Positions 22,326-35,006 of a stretch of DNA of 64,000 nt are shown here, one piece after another; position 1 is the first letter of the stretch; each line of letters opens with the position of its first letter. Source of the stretch: Sipunculus nudus (taxonomy: Eukaryota; Annelida; Sipuncula; Golfingiida; Sipunculidae); NCBI GenBank assembly GCA_026874595.1, contig CM049308.1, positions 21,241,867 through 21,305,866 of the forward strand. The letters run 5' to 3'. Below the pieces are notes generated by a model that ran no database searches, was not told where the DNA came from, and was given only the letters and a program-made list of their open reading frames with translations. Both the position numbers and the translations under genes were made by a program.

Positions 22326-23278
22326 TTTTAGCTCAGCTGACTGAAAGACAGCAGAGCTATAGCGATAACTCTTGTCCGTCGTCCCACCAGCCGTGCGGCC
22401 GTCTGTCAGGTCGTCTCTTAACAAGGCACAAATCGTAACCGTTAGAAACTTCTTACTGTACATCCTAGGAGTCCCATGGAAAATCTCCATGGAAACCTGA
22501 AATTAGGTCTCTGTTATTCATATCCTCAGAGCTATTGGGTTTAGAAATACCCTCCCCCCTCAAATAATTAAAATATGATACAAAACTCAAGTATATGAAC
22601 AACTAATGCATTGATCACCATGATTCTTTGCATGCATATTGATCATGGGGTGTTTCATCACTTCCTGCAGACTGGTGGCACCACCTGGATTTTTTCCCAA
22701 TTTATACCATTTTTTCTCTATTTTTGAGACCTTCAAGGATGTGGTTGCCTGTTAACAGGGCACAAATGGTTAAAATTGGACCTAGAATCTTCTAACTTGA
22801 CATCCAAGGAGGGCCATGAAATATCTTCAGGGAAACTTGAAATTAGGTCTCTCTTACTTATATCCTCTGAGCTATGGAGATCAGAATTACCCCCCCCCCC
22901 CCCCCGAATAATTAAAAATTTACCTCAAAAGCTCAACTGATGTATTGGTCACCATGACTCTTTGCATGCATATTCATCAAGGACTGTTTCATCAGTTCCT
23001 GCAGACTGGTGGCTAACCCTAACCTTGATTTTTTTTTTTCGCAATTTTAGGGCACAAATTGTAACAATTGCACTTAGAATCTTTCTAACTTGACATCCAG
23101 GGAGGTCCATGAAAAAATCTCCTTGGAAACCTAAATTAGGTCTCTGTTAACCATACCCTCTGGCCTATGCTTAAGTTCAAAGGGGTACCACCTACATACA
23201 AAATTTGGCTTTGAAAAAATTCCTTTTGTGAATGTTTTCCTAGTCACCTGAGCGTAATGACCCCTGGCTCACTTGTTT
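22326..23278 (+). mobile_element. AGCTCAGCTGAC-family element, about 950 bp, full length
   Basis: The left end is TTTTAGCTCAGCTGACTGAA and the right end ...GTCACCTGAGCGTAATGACC...CACTTGTTT. The subterminal AGCTCAGCTGAC and GTCACCTGAGCG are imperfect inverted repeats. The interior repeats a motif with TTTGCATGCATATT(G/C)ATCA twice (22,628 and 22,962), each followed by CTGCAGACTGGTGG. This style of element is widespread in bivalves; no transposase is present. Confidence 0.78.
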
Positions 23279-23574
23279 AAGTTTTCCGCTTCCTTGCATT
23301 TTATGTATAAATATATACTATTTATTGATCACTCTATTGGCTGAAAGCTATATGTAAACATCTGTGAGTCGTGCGAAACAGGAATATTTAGATCAATGCC
23401 TTTATTAAAGGACAGGGTCATGGCACCATTTAAACCATCCCGGGGCTGCATTTAGTCTGGAAGAATAATTTATACAAAGGGGGCACATCGCGAAGTATAA
23501 AGTACAGAACTTTTATTTTTAATCTTTGTCCCTTAATTTTCCTGAACAATGATGCCACCCTGCCATTTTACCTC

Positions 23575-24554
23575 GGTCAGTGGTCAGATATCTTGGTCCG
23601 GTGGTGGGGAGGTGGTCAGTGGTCAGATACATTGGTCCGGTAGTTGGAAAGTGGTCAGTGGTCAGATACATTGGTCTGGCAGTGGGGAAGTGGTCAGTGG
23701 TCAGATACATTGGTCCGGTTGTGGGGAAGTGGTCAATGATCAGATACATTGGTCCGGTAGTGGGGAAATGGTCAGTGATCAGATACATTGGTCAAGCGAT
23801 GATGAAGTGGTCGGCCGGGTCAGATGCATAGGTCCAGTGGTAAAAAATTGGTCAGTGGTCAGACGCATTGGTCAAGCAGTAGGGAAGTGGTAACTAGTCA
23901 GATATATTGGTCAAGCGATGGGAAAGTGGTCCGTGGTCAGACACTTAGGTCCAGTGGTGGGGAATTGGTCGGTGAACAGATATACTGGTCGAGTGGTCAG
24001 TGGTCAGATACATGTGTCCATCCGTGGGCAAATGGTCAGTGGTCAGAAACATAAGTCCCGCGGTTGGGAAGTGTTGAAGTTTCAGATATACTGCAGAGCT
24101 GTGTTAAAGTGGGAAGTGGTCAATGACATTGGTCCAGTGGTGGGGAAGTGGTCAGTGGTCAAATGCATTGGCGCAGTTGTGAGGAAGTGGTCAGTGGTCA
24201 AATTATTTGCTCCAATGGTGGGTGAAGCGGTCAGTTGTCAGATATATTGGTTTTCCGGTGTGGAAGTGGTCAGTGGTCAGAAAGATTGCTCCTGCAGTGA
24301 GAAAGGGGTTAGTGGTCAGATACATTGCTCCAGCGGTCAAGAAGTGGTCATTGGTCAAAGACATTGCTTCATTGGTGGGTTAAGTGGTAAGTGGTCAGAT
24401 ACGTTGGTATTGTGGTGTGGAAGTGGTCAGTGGTCAGAAAGATTGCTCCTGCAGTGAGAAAGTGGTTAATGGCCAGATACATTGCTCCAGCGGTCAAGGA
24501 GTGGTCATTGGTCGAAGACATTGATCAATTGGTGGGTGAAGTGGTCAGTGGTCA
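23575..24554. repeat. 39-bp minisatellite array (copy B)
   Basis: About 25 units of the GTCAGTGGTCAGATACATTG type. Flanks are identical in kind to 6,214-6,978, but the array is longer at its left end, with a block of GGTCCGGTAGTGGGGAAGTG units. The frames here (for example 23,519-23,788 minus and 23,549-23,893 plus) are the repeat's open frames. Confidence 0.94.
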
Positions 24555-26299
24555 ATACCGAAAATGCCCCGTTAGGACACACTTGGCATCGTTCCCGATA
24601 CATCAATACATTTATGATACGTAGCCATTGAGGAATTGCGTGAGAGTGATCCAGTGCGACCACTAACCAGTCGTATATGGGACCACCGTCAATTATAATA
24701 TAGATAATATGAATATGCATGTCATTTAAATGGATATATAATAACCCTGTTATCAACTTCACGGATACATCCTCCTGTATACCGATGGATGACTTGCAAT
24801 GCAACGATAAGTTTGATTTAGTCTAAACGAACGAGCTCAGATTGAATTTCGTCTTGGATATAAGACTATGAGAGAATTGTGTATTGGCAAACACATTAAT
24901 TTTAAAATTGTTCTGAATTGGGCGCATTACGCGTAAGAACATAAGTTAGAACATATTTCGTGCGTACACATAAGCACATTCACACAAAAATAAATATCTT
25001 AATAAATTGAAAAAAGTAGCGCTATATATAAAATTAGGAGTTCAAAAACATGTTATTTGATGCTTTGGTTTATAAGACCCATTGGCATTTTATGACGTAC
25101 GCCGTGCTCATAAATATGAGCAGTGGCTATAAAAACGTGGATTTTGTGTATATTATACTTTACTCATTATGCATTATACTGACAGATGTACACGAATATC
25201 CTTCATCTATGATTCGAACTTTTGGTACGCAAACATGTTTGCGGTCGAGCAAATCTTAAGCCATTAATAGCATATAGAAACGTACTGTCTCATAAGCCCC
25301 CAAACAAAGCAGGCACACTGCCATCGAAGTGACGGAATGAAGTGAAAACTGCGAAGTGAAGCCAAATCCCCCCCCCCCCCTTCCACCCTCCCACACACCG
25401 TCCCAAAAAAAGTGCCAGATCTATACTTCTGCTTAATTTGCACAATTAACGGAATTAGTAACACAATATGCCCATTTATTAAATAGCATTTAACAATGTT
25501 TTTCACACCGTGGGAGGGGGACCACATTCTCCTAACATCACGCATGTCATTTGGCAGGTTCAATCGGTCCCTGTTATACAGACATTTCTGTCGGACTCAT
25601 GTTATATGAAAAGGGTTTCAACTTTCAAATTGGAATATATTTTTAATATTGGGAGGATACATGATATGAGCAGAAGGATATCTGAATGGTCATATGGGCT
25701 AGGAAGTGACAATTGAATGGTCAAATGGGCTAAGGAGAGAGAGCAAATGGTCAGATGGGCTCAGTAGTGACAGTAGAATGATCAAATGGGCATAAGAGTG
25801 GGCAGCGACAGTAGAAATGCGAAATGGAAAACAAATTTTCAACTCGCCAATTAACACGCATCTCTTGCATGGTAATAGTATACATGGTGTGTGAAAATTG
25901 TTTAATATATCAACATGCAGGGGAGTGTTTCATTGATAAGATAACATAATAGATATAAATGCGACAATAAATCAAAGTGTCGCCTGGTGTCTATTGAAAA
26001 TTGTATTCTGATTGACATTCTAAGTACTGTGATCTGTAGATCCTCTGACAACAACATTATTGAAGCAGTCTTTTCATATATTGTTACCAGTTGTGACCTG
26101 CATCGTTACGTATAGGACAGAATGGGCTACACCTTCAAAGCAAGGCTCAGATGCCGGAGAAGAGACAATATTATTACTTTTGCACTCGGTTATTTTGAAT
26201 GATGTGGATGTTATTTTAAAAGATTTCACTTTTAGTACTTCTGGATCTGAGTGGCGGTTCTAATATAGATTTAGATATTTATCCCAGAATTTTTACCAT
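24555..26299. repeat. Copy B flank modules; junction lacking the 46-bp satellite
   Basis: 24,555-25,993 matches 6,979-8,403, then sequence matching 11,168 onward follows directly. 26,060-26,280 has no counterpart in copies A and C and shows no recognisable feature. A poly(C) run lies near 25,368. Confidence 0.75.
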
Positions 26300-26515
26300 A
26301 AATTCAAAATTGGTGGGACAGCTCCTCACTCTTAGGGAATATCTGACCGTAAATGCAGATGGTACTGAATGAAGGAAATTTATCAAGCAAATTAAAGATG
26401 TTTTGGTGTTCCCCAAGGAAGTGTTCTCGTCATATTAATCTTCTCTGTATGACCGTTTTCAAACTTAAAAAGAAAGTGCGTGATTCAGGTATGATCTTGA
26501 TTGTTTTATTTTTCA
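26300..26515 (+). pseudogene. Dead LINE reverse-transcriptase fragment, copy B
   Basis: 26,405-26,428 encodes GVPQGSVL exactly. PFSNLKKKVRD follows after a stop. Upstream, the motif's own frame is closed by TAA, because two bases present in copy A (11,373-11,374) are missing. Same relic as at 11,280. Confidence 0.75.
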
Positions 26516-27884
26516 CATAAATTTCTTGGGATTGTTATGCGTCCACGTCGCCTCTGTTCAGACCCCGAGTGGCAAAAGTAATTCACGCGTTAGAGAATAC
26601 TTTTCATTATTTTTGTATATACAGCCAATCAATCGACGCCCTTGCTACAAATCTGACAACAGTTTGTTCAGTTATTTACATACCTGATATTACAGGTGAA
26701 ATCAAATCACATGTCGCGTATAGCATAGTATACAGGAAAGGCAGAAAGGAGTTGACCGACTTACTTGAACTCATCTTTAGATATTGTAAAAGTATACCTC
26801 GAAGTTTAAGGCCAGAGTGCCCCCCCCCCCCCCCCCGGTGAAACCGAGAACCCAGGTAACACACGCACTTCGAGGTAACCATATACTGGTGAAATGAGAA
26901 AACATTGTATAACTCACCGTATTACAAGCGACTGGTCTCACTGGTAACAGTGTTGAGGGGACACCTGGCTCAGGACTACGTGGTTAAATAGCTTTCTTTA
27001 TATATATCTTTATGCAAGTGGACAATTTGAGACCTGTAAAAGTATTTTACATTGATAAGGCATTCAAGGGACTGAATTCCTTATACGAGACCCTCCTCTT
27101 TTCTCCATAATCAGGCCACGGTCACAGCGGCATTCCTTCATTCGAGCGAACTGGATGTTAAACTTTTTATTTATAAATATATAAAAGATAATTATCTATA
27201 AATTAAAGGACAAGAATGTAATAGATATCTGCTGCCTCTAGAACGATCCCTGACCAAACACCTATACGTGTATCATTATACACCGCACCTTACGTCGTGT
27301 TGAAAAAAAAAACATTTCCTGACGCGATTACCTATTGTTTTAAGGATATAGGCATCGAAAGCGTACCATAGATACCATTTGTTTAATTAAATATATACAT
27401 CATCCAATACAATTAAGGGGTGACAGCCGAGCAGAGACAGCCGAGCTAATAACCACTCGACTATCAAAACCCCATTGATTTCGTGCGAGATAAGGGTATC
27501 CAAGATCTATGGACATGTAAAAGTTCAGGCCGTTATCAAATTCTCCTGAAAATGTGTGATATTCACAATATAGGCGCAGGGATGGACGATGAAATGCCAG
27601 AGATCACATCGAACTGTTAGGTACCAGTTTTCATGTGAGTCTATAATAGTTGGAGACCTCCCCGAAAAGAACGCCTCGGCGGTAGCGGCGGTTCAAGCGG
27701 AACCTGCCTGAAAATAGAGTATACGGTAACCGCGAAACTTCGCAACGATGGATACAATAATTACCTCAAACAAGCTTATATCTGTTTATATGCATGTGTT
27801 ATGCGAACGTTGGGAACCTTTTTGAAAAGGATAAGTCGCTGATGCCCACACGCCAATCATGAAAACACAAGCACCGTTCTTTTA
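26516..27884. repeat. Copy B composite-repeat modules, no gene
   Basis: Collinear with 11,491-12,860. The 90-codon frame 26,569-26,841 overlaps a poly(C) tract and is shared in part with 11,530 and 50,362, but stops differ between copies. Confidence 0.68.
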
Positions 27885-28153
27885 CTTGGGCAAGTCCAAA
27901 GATACATGGGTTGGTTATGGGCCGATTTTACCTCCTACATACACACAGTTGGTACAGTTTCTTAAATACCTTTCGCGAAATTATGTACGATTTATGTGGA
28001 AAATACGGAACATTGCCCCCTTAGGACACACTTGGCATCGTTCCCGATACATCAATGCATTTCCGAGTTGTATGGCAAAGAACTGGTGCGTAGCCCAAAA
28101 TAAAATGACACGCGTGACCTTCAAACAAGGAGGCGGGGCATGTTGGACGAATC

Positions 28154-28299
28154 AGTTATAGCCCAATGAAATGTAATGCAAGCCATGAGATTTGCTTGGC
28201 TTGTGTCAATCATGGCAGGCTCGCCTAAACGCTTCGCATGCCATGTGACACAAGCCTGGTAAACCTCACGGCTTGCATAACATTTTATTCGGCTATAAC
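28154..28299. repeat. Imperfect fold-back (about 60-bp arms)
   Basis: The left arm 28,154-28,216 (GTTATAGCCCAATGAAATG...CATGGC) pairs with the right arm 28,240-28,299 (GCCATG...GGCTATAAC) at about 85 percent, with a loop of about 23 bases. It is consistent with a small MITE or other palindromic element. Confidence 0.75.
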
Positions 28300-28306
28300 C
28301 AATACA

Positions 28307-28311
<5 letters not shown>

Positions 28312-28371
<60 letters not shown>
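28312..28371. repeat. (AT)n microsatellite
   Basis: About 30 AT dinucleotides. It creates the spurious IYIYIY frame on the minus strand at 28,121-28,489. Confidence 0.97.
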
Positions 28372-28388
28372 CGTTTCCCTTACCCTGC

Positions 28389-28526
28389 ATGTCATTCATA
28401 CAGGTTATATTAATAGGTAATACTATGTACAGGACCGGGAAAATCGGAAAGAAATGGACAGACTTGTATGAACACATCTTCAAATACAATAGAAAGGTAA
28501 ATGTTGAACACCGACCATATAGTTAA
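28389..28526 (+). other. Recurrent short reading frame, copy B
   Basis: Same 45-codon frame as 12,887-13,024, with the stop TAA at the same place and near-identical sequence. Confidence 0.3.
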
Positions 28527-29230
28527 GTACTGCCCAATAAGCGCCCGGGACAAGTTAGGCAGACTCAGTCGAAGAATTGACAAAATTTACTAATATTCAC
28601 CGCGTAGTATACCCCCCCCCCCCCCAAAAAAAAAAAAAAAAACAGACATATACTTCTATATACTGTAAAAAATATAACTAAAAATTCAAATTTCTTGAAA
28701 CATTTGTATAGGTTCCAATCATAAAAAAGAAATAAGCCCATTTATGAAATAATTTTTTTTAATTTTGCACACCGTTGCATCATATATGTAAATATACCAC
28801 GCACATCCTGATCAGGACTACGTGACTACAAGAAGATCAATATTAAAGTACTGCAATTGGACAAGTTGAAACTTGTGACAGTATTGTGTTTGATAAGGCA
28901 TTTATAAGAGGTCTGGCGTGCATATCCAGACCACAGTTACAACTAGATATTAAAAAACGGGAAATTTGATATAAAACGCTTAATGATTTATAATAGAAAC
29001 AAACTAGAGCAGTATCTGACACTCAGTGTTAACCTGACCCAACGACGCGGGACACATCTACAAGGAGGTTATGTTTTGTTTCTTTTCTCTTTAAAAATCT
29101 GTCTTCTAAGCATGCCGGAAGCTTAACTGTTGAAAGAACCAGCGGGCCCATGAGGAACCATCCGGGTCAGCAGCGAACCTGATACGAATCTTAATAAAAA
29201 AAACAGTATATGGGAGTCGATACAGGGGAC
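28527..29230. repeat. Copy B tract with poly(C)/poly(A) run
   Basis: Matches 13,025-13,749. The C run followed by an A run is at about 28,612-28,640. No gene seen. Confidence 0.62.
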
Positions 29231-29571
29231 TGGTCACATACGTTGGTCCAGCGGTGGCTAAGTAAGCAGTGGTCAGATGCATTGGTCCAGCGGTGAGGAA
29301 GTAGTCCGTGGTCAGATACATTAGTCCAGCGGTGGGGTAGTGGCCAGTGGTAAGAAACATTGCTCCTGCGGTGGGTAGGTGGCCAGTGGTCAGAAACATT
29401 GCTCCAGCGGTGGGGAAGTAGTCAGTGGTCCGATATATTGCTCCTGCGGTGGGGAAGTGGTCAGTGATCAGATACACTGCTCCTGCGGTGGGGAAGTGGT
29501 CAGTGGTCAGACACGATGCACCAACCGGGGGGGGGGGGGGTGGTCAGTAGTCAGAAACATTGGCCCAGCGA
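29231..29571. repeat. 39-bp minisatellite array (short, copy B)
   Basis: About 8-9 units with the same left flank (AAACAGTATATGGGAGTCGA) as the 2-kb arrays at 13,750 and 52,569. Its much smaller size shows copy-number change at an orthologous-type site. A G-run expansion lies at about 29,527. Confidence 0.92.
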
Positions 29572-29729
29572 AAGTACTTAGTATTATAACTGGGTTCTTG
29601 AGTTTACTTGTATTAGCCTTAATATTAAATGTATACTTTTATATTTCCTAAAGAAGTGTTCATAAAGTTTGTTTCTTCCTATCCGCGTTTACTCAAGGTT
29701 ATACACAACATAGCCTTTGTCTGACCACT

Positions 29730-30257
29730 TAGGGGCTTACTTCAGGTGTCCAAAGAGATTTTTCATAGACCTCTCCGGATATCAAGATAGAAGATTCTAG
29801 GTATAACAGTTACGATTTGTGCCCTGTTAACGGACGACCGCCTCATTTGGTCTCAAAAATGGAGCAAAAATGCGAAAAATTTCCGGGGAAAAAATACAGG
29901 TGGCGCCATCAGTCTACAGGAACTGATATACACACCATGATCTATATGCATACAAAGGAATCATGGCAAATCAATGCATTTTTATATCATAGAGCTTTTA
30001 TATCGTGTTTTAAATTATTCGGGGGGTATTTTTAGCCCTATAGCTGGTAGAATATAAGTCGCAAAGTCGCAGGTTTCCAAGGAGATCTTTATGGACCTAT
30101 TCGGGTATTTAGTAAGAAGTTTCTAAGTCCAGCGTTTGCGATTTGTGCCATGTTAACGGACGACCGGACAGACAACGGATGAAGAATGTTTGCTATAGCT
30201 CAGATGACGTTCAGTAAGCTGTGTTAAAAAACGATTCTGGTCGGTCGATAGTATTAA
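29730..30257 (-). repeat. AGCTCAGCTGAC element, reversed; carries the TTAA empty site
   Basis: Paralogue of 1-570. At 30,254-30,257 there is a single TTAA where the window's first copy has the 2.53-kb transposon. Frame 29,817-30,035 lies in the repeat and is not called. Confidence 0.75.
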
Positions 30258-32600
30258 TAAAATGGTTGATGCTTTGGGCCGGTTTCACTTATATTTCCTC
30301 CTGCTGTTTTGCCCCAGTCGCCAAAGACAGACTTGTTTAAAAACATTTTTTGATAAGTTATTAAAGTATACATTCGGTTATAAGCCTCCCAGTAAACCCT
30401 AGAACCTAGTAAGCACACAATGCCCTTCGAAGTGACTGGCCAATGGGAAACCACTTTTTTATAACTCACCGTATACTGGTCTCGCTGGTGACGGTGTTGT
30501 AGTGACACCTTGAACAGGACTGCGTGGCTATAAAGCTGTCTTTTATATATATATATGCAAGTGGACAAGTTGTGACCTGTGAAAGTATTTATGATTGATA
30601 AGGTAATCAGGTGACTGAATTCCTTATAGGCTTGGTCTTCATATCCGGGCCAGGGTCGCAGCGGCATTCCTTTAATTATACAAATTTTATATTAAACGTT
30701 TAATGTTTTTGTGAATTTATAAAAGATAATTATCTATAGATTAAAGGGCAAAGAAATGTTATAGATGTCTTAAACGGTACCTGGCCATTCACCTACATGT
30801 ATCATTCCGGACCTTGCGTCGTGTTCACACATTAAATTACGCTAGGTCAAAGAACATGCCAGTAATTGTTATCCATTTGTATTTAAAATATAGGTATCCA
30901 AATCGAACCTTAAAAAAATAGATTTTAATCAAATATATATACAACCAAATATATATATATGCCATCCTATACAACCCATTACAGTCCAGTATAGGGGTGA
31001 CAGTAAAGCGGATATTGCCGAGCTAGTAACCACTCGACTATCCATACCCCATCGATTTTATATGCGAGATAAGTAAGCCTATATTTAGTAATTTGGAAAA
31101 TTCCATCCGTCAGTTTTAGAGACTTCTCCGGAAACGAACGCCTCGGCTGCAAGCTCAAGCAAATCCATCTGAAAATATATTACGGTAACCGCGAAACTGT
31201 GACGTTACTCAAAATTTATGGGGAAAATACACAAAATGCCCCTCTTAGGACACACTTGACATTCTTCCCGATACCTCAGTCCATTTCTGAGGGGTAGCCT
31301 TTGAGGAAACTGCGTGCCAGAACTAAACAGTCGAGTGGGACCTACCTCAGTTATAAAATAGATTACATAAATACACATATATCATTAAATGGATATATAA
31401 TAGCCCTGTTCTCAAATGCACGGATATCCTCAACTTCATACCAAAGAATGACATGCAATGCAACGATTAGATTTCAGATTCCATTTTCCCTTAAATATAT
31501 GACTAAGAGAGCATTCTGTAATGAGGAATACATTCATTTAAAAGTGTTCTTTATTTGGCGCATTGCGCGGTATCAGAATGGAAGTCGGAATATATTTCGT
31601 ATACGGAACCCAATAACAACAGATCACGTAATCGTGATCGAGCACAAATTTTGTTACGGAGATAAAAAAAATCAGATTCTGTAACACGAGGCAGCGTGAA
31701 ATGTCTAGCGGAATGAATAAAGAAGTCAGTGGTTTTTTTTGTTAATAAATAATTATAATTTATTTTTAGAACAATCCTAACATTACAATACACTAAGTCA
31801 ATACAAATACACAGTTAAACAATAAAATGTTCAGTACCAGAGTGTCCGGATCCTAGGCTTTGATTCTTGTAACCACCACTGTCACAGCTTAATAAGAGAC
31901 CTTTAACATAAATAATCCCGTAAATAGTAATAATCTAAAGTCAAACTGGAGACAGTCCGTATTAAATCTGTATTAAGTCCGTTAAATATGTAACACCACT
32001 GCAATTATCGGCAAGGTCCAAAACTGATGAGAAAGTAACACTCTTAGTGCTCGCTGGTATATTCCTGTCTGCAGGCTCTAAACACAGCCCCTAATTTATA
32101 GCTTCTCTTCCGAAAATTCTAGAAATGGAAAATTCCGAAGATCAATACACACGCACATGAACAGACCGGAAACATCTAGAACAAAGAACGCTATGTCTCC
32201 ACACTACAGACCCCACACGCGAGCCAGCGCAAACAAGCGAGGTTCCCATAGCAACGAACTATGCCTGCGCTACACGAATCAGAATGTCAACAGACACCTG
32301 TAACACACCTGCGCACAATAAAACAAATACCTGTAACAGTATACGTGCAAACACACACAAAAAATCAATGTCTTAATAAATTTAAAAAAATAGGGCTGAA
32401 ACTAGGAGTTCCAGAGCATTCTATATATGATGCTTTTGTTTTTATAGACCCATTGACATTTATGACGTGCGCCGTGCTCATAAATATGAGTAGTGACTAA
32501 AAAAAGTGTTGTTTTGTGTTAAATAAACTTCATTCACCATACATTATACTGATAGACGATACACGGTTACCATCATATATGATCCACTCTCTTCAGTCAT
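30258..32600. repeat. Decayed composite-repeat modules, no gene
   Basis: 30,258-30,700 matches 3,107-3,650, 30,720-30,830 resembles 12,150-12,270, and 31,210-31,570 is a decayed copy of 6,980-7,340. The stretch 31,690-32,330 has no match I could see in the window and no recognisable gene. The 127-codon frame 31,301-31,684 lies over a repeat module with no supporting motif. Confidence 0.55.
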
Positions 32601-32728
32601 TAGTCAGTGGTCAGATACATTGGCCCAGCGGTGGGGAAGTAGTCAGTGGTCAGATACATTGTTCCGGCGGTGGGGAAGTAGTCAGTGGTCAGATACATTG
32701 CTCCAGCGGTGGGGAAGTTATCAGCGGT
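32601..32728. repeat. 39-bp minisatellite, about 3 units
   Basis: Very regular units (GTCAGTGGTCAGATACATTG core, GGTGGGGAAGTAG end) inserted after CTCTTCAGTCATTA. Their homogeneity contrasts with the decayed flanks. Confidence 0.9.
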
Positions 32729-33081
32729 GGTGCTACCTGTGCTTCCTGACTGTGTATTGTTATTAGCACTATAAATGAAGACTGATTAGGGTTTCTTGAG
32801 TCCACACGCGCTCGATTTATTGATTACTAATTTAATGAAGGCTATATATTAATATATGTGCGTCATGGGAAATGGGAATATTAAGATCAATGTCATTATT
32901 AAAGGACTGGGTCATGGCACTATTAGAAGCTGAACCACCCAGGGTTGCATACTTAAAGTATGGAAGAATAATTTATAAAAAAAAGTGGGTACATCAAAAA
33001 GTATGATGTACAAAACTTTTTATTTTTAATCTATGTCCCTTAAAATTTCCTGAACAATAATGCCATCGTGTCATTGGAAAT

Positions 33082-33240
33082 CGGTCAGTCGTCAGATACA
33101 CAGGTCCAGCGGTGGGGAAGTGGTCAGTAGTCAGATACATTGGTCCAGCGGTTGGGAAGTGATCAGTGGTCAAATACATTGCTCCAGCTTTTGGGAAGTG
33201 ATCCGTGGTCAAATACATGGGCCAGTGGTGGGGAAATGAT
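33082..33240. repeat. 39-bp minisatellite, about 4 units
   Basis: Follows CCTGAACAATAATGCCATC and is followed by GATCTAACATATTTTGTG, combining a left flank of the 6.2-kb type with a right flank of the 15.7-kb type. Confidence 0.9.
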
Positions 33241-34904
33241 CTAACATATTTTGTGTATTACATTGAGAAAACGCGGAAAGGAAGAGAGAGCCTTTATGAA
33301 CATTTCTGTAGATAATATAAAAGTATACATTTGATATCAAGGCTAATCCTGCCCAGTTAACCCTAGAACCAAGTAAGCATGCTAAGTATTGTTTAACTTG
33401 CCCTATATCACATCCTTTTGGCTTCACCATGCTGTAAGTACACCTTGTACAGGAGTACGTGGCTAAAGGACGGGCAGTATATAGAAATGCAAGTGGGCAA
33501 GTCGAGACTTGTTATAGTATGTTTGATCAGACATAGAAGTAGCTGAGGCCATATATGAGAAGCCAGGTGCTTATTACTTACACAACGGTCCTTTAATTTA
33601 ACCAATTGTGTTTTATTTATGTATTAATAAACTATATAATTGACCATAAATTATTCTACAAGAAATATAATAGATACCTGCCCCCTTCAGAACGATACCT
33701 GACCATTCACCTACGTGTCTTATCATTCGCCCGACCTCACGTCATGTTGACATCAATTTTTATACATCAGGTGTTAGTTTGATGATTTTCGGGGGGGAGG
33801 GTGCTCTGGGGCCCCTTCTGGGGCATATTGCAGCACATGATATAATGTGACAGAGACGCACGCATGCAGATTAAATATCCTGATCCGGCTTACTTCCTGT
33901 CTCGAATGAATCTGTTTATTATGACGTACAGGATGAAACATTGATGTTAAAGCAATCTTAATCGGGCGCAGTATACGCTAGTTCAGGAGGTACATCAGAT
34001 CAGCAAAAATAGTCACATCAACCAAAAAGATAAGATTAAACAGACTCCATGCGCACACACACACACAATATTATATAAAAAGAGGAGAGATGTAACCGAC
34101 AGATCACGAGAATTGTATACGGATCATTCAGTTTTTGCGACCCCATAGACATTCAGGACGCGCTCCCTGCTCATATATAATAAAAAGTGTCAATTTCATG
34201 TGTACACTGGTCTACACTGAAGAATATATTATATGAATAAGCATATGCCATTCCAATGGCTGTATATTAACCCTGTTGTCAATCTGAGGCTAAAAGTTTA
34301 CCAACCGGTAAGCCAGACGCATACACCCGACTTAATATCAGTGAATGACATGCAATGCAACAGCTTAAACTTCAGATTCAATGTCGTCTTAGAATTATGG
34401 GACTATGAGAGAATTGTGTTTGTAATAACAAATACACAAATTCAGCATTCTTAATTCGGCACATCGCGCGGTATCAGAACGCCAAGTCGAAGATATTTCG
34501 TGTTTGCACACACATATACACACACAAACGAGCGCACTGTCTCAATAAAGTAAAAGAGTAGTTCTGCTGAACTGGAGATTTCAAGAGGCATATAATACGA
34601 TGTTTTTTATACCCCGATAAGCATTGACATTCACGACATGCGCCGTGCTCATAAATGTGAGTAGTGTCTATAAAACGTGGTGTTTGGTACATTACACTTC
34701 ACATTACACATTACACAGGCGTACACGGCAAACCATGATATACGATCCACCCTCTTCAGTAAGCAAAAACTGGGCGGATAAGCAAACGCAAACCGTGGAT
34801 CTTGAATGTATAATGTGTGTGTATATGTGTGTGTATGTTACGTTTCCCTCGCCCATTGAACTCACAGCATTTCAGTCATACAGGTTAAATTAACAGGTAA
34901 TATT
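33241..34904. repeat. Decayed composite-repeat modules
   Basis: Collinear with 15,763-16,850 and then 17,310-17,797, lacking the intervening part. It includes the G-rich tract at about 33,790. No gene supported. Confidence 0.65.
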
Positions 34905-35006
34905 ATGTACACCACCGGGAAAAGCGGAAAGAAATGGACAGACTTGTACGAACACATCTACAAATACAATAGAAAGTTGTATGTTAGACACAGACCATAT
35001 ACATAA
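34905..35006 (+). other. Recurrent short reading frame, third subtype
   Basis: Starts MYTTGKSGKKWTDLYEHI and ends HRPYT before TAA. It is gap-free against the copies at 12,923 and 17,798, from which it differs mostly at non-synonymous sites. Confidence 0.3.

Larger units (their letters stand above)
4558..25185. repeat. Segmental duplication, copy A
   Basis: The segment is collinear with 41,990-64,000. The offset is about 37.43 kb at 4.6 kb, about 39.20 kb at 5.3 kb, about 39.38 kb at 7-8.9 kb, and about 38.82 kb from 11 kb onward. The steps are explained by a 1.77-kb segment missing from A at 5,240, by the SINE and other small changes near 46 kb, and by a satellite length difference. Matches run to the window end. 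Between 14 and 25 kb I saw only scattered single-base differences (for example at 14,455, 17,639, 20,817 and 24,050) plus homopolymer length changes. From 4.6 to 8.4 kb differences are much more frequent. Confidence 0.93.
27885..28371. mobile_element. About 485-bp insertion specific to copy B
   Basis: Copies A and C run from CACAAGCA...CTTATATAAAACGTTTCCC, whereas copy B has this extra block at the corresponding place. It contains a TTAGGACACACTTGGCATCG module, a fold-back (28,154-28,299) and an (AT)n run. No clean target duplication is visible, so the mechanism is unclear. Confidence 0.5.

Noticed and set aside
28121..28489. 122-codon minus-strand frame with IYIYIY
   Set aside because: Produced by the (AT)n run and the fold-back in the copy-B insertion.
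31301..31684. 127-codon frame in the decayed module at 31.3 kb
   Set aside because: Overlaps a degenerate copy of the 7.0-7.3-kb module that has no such frame; no protein motif.
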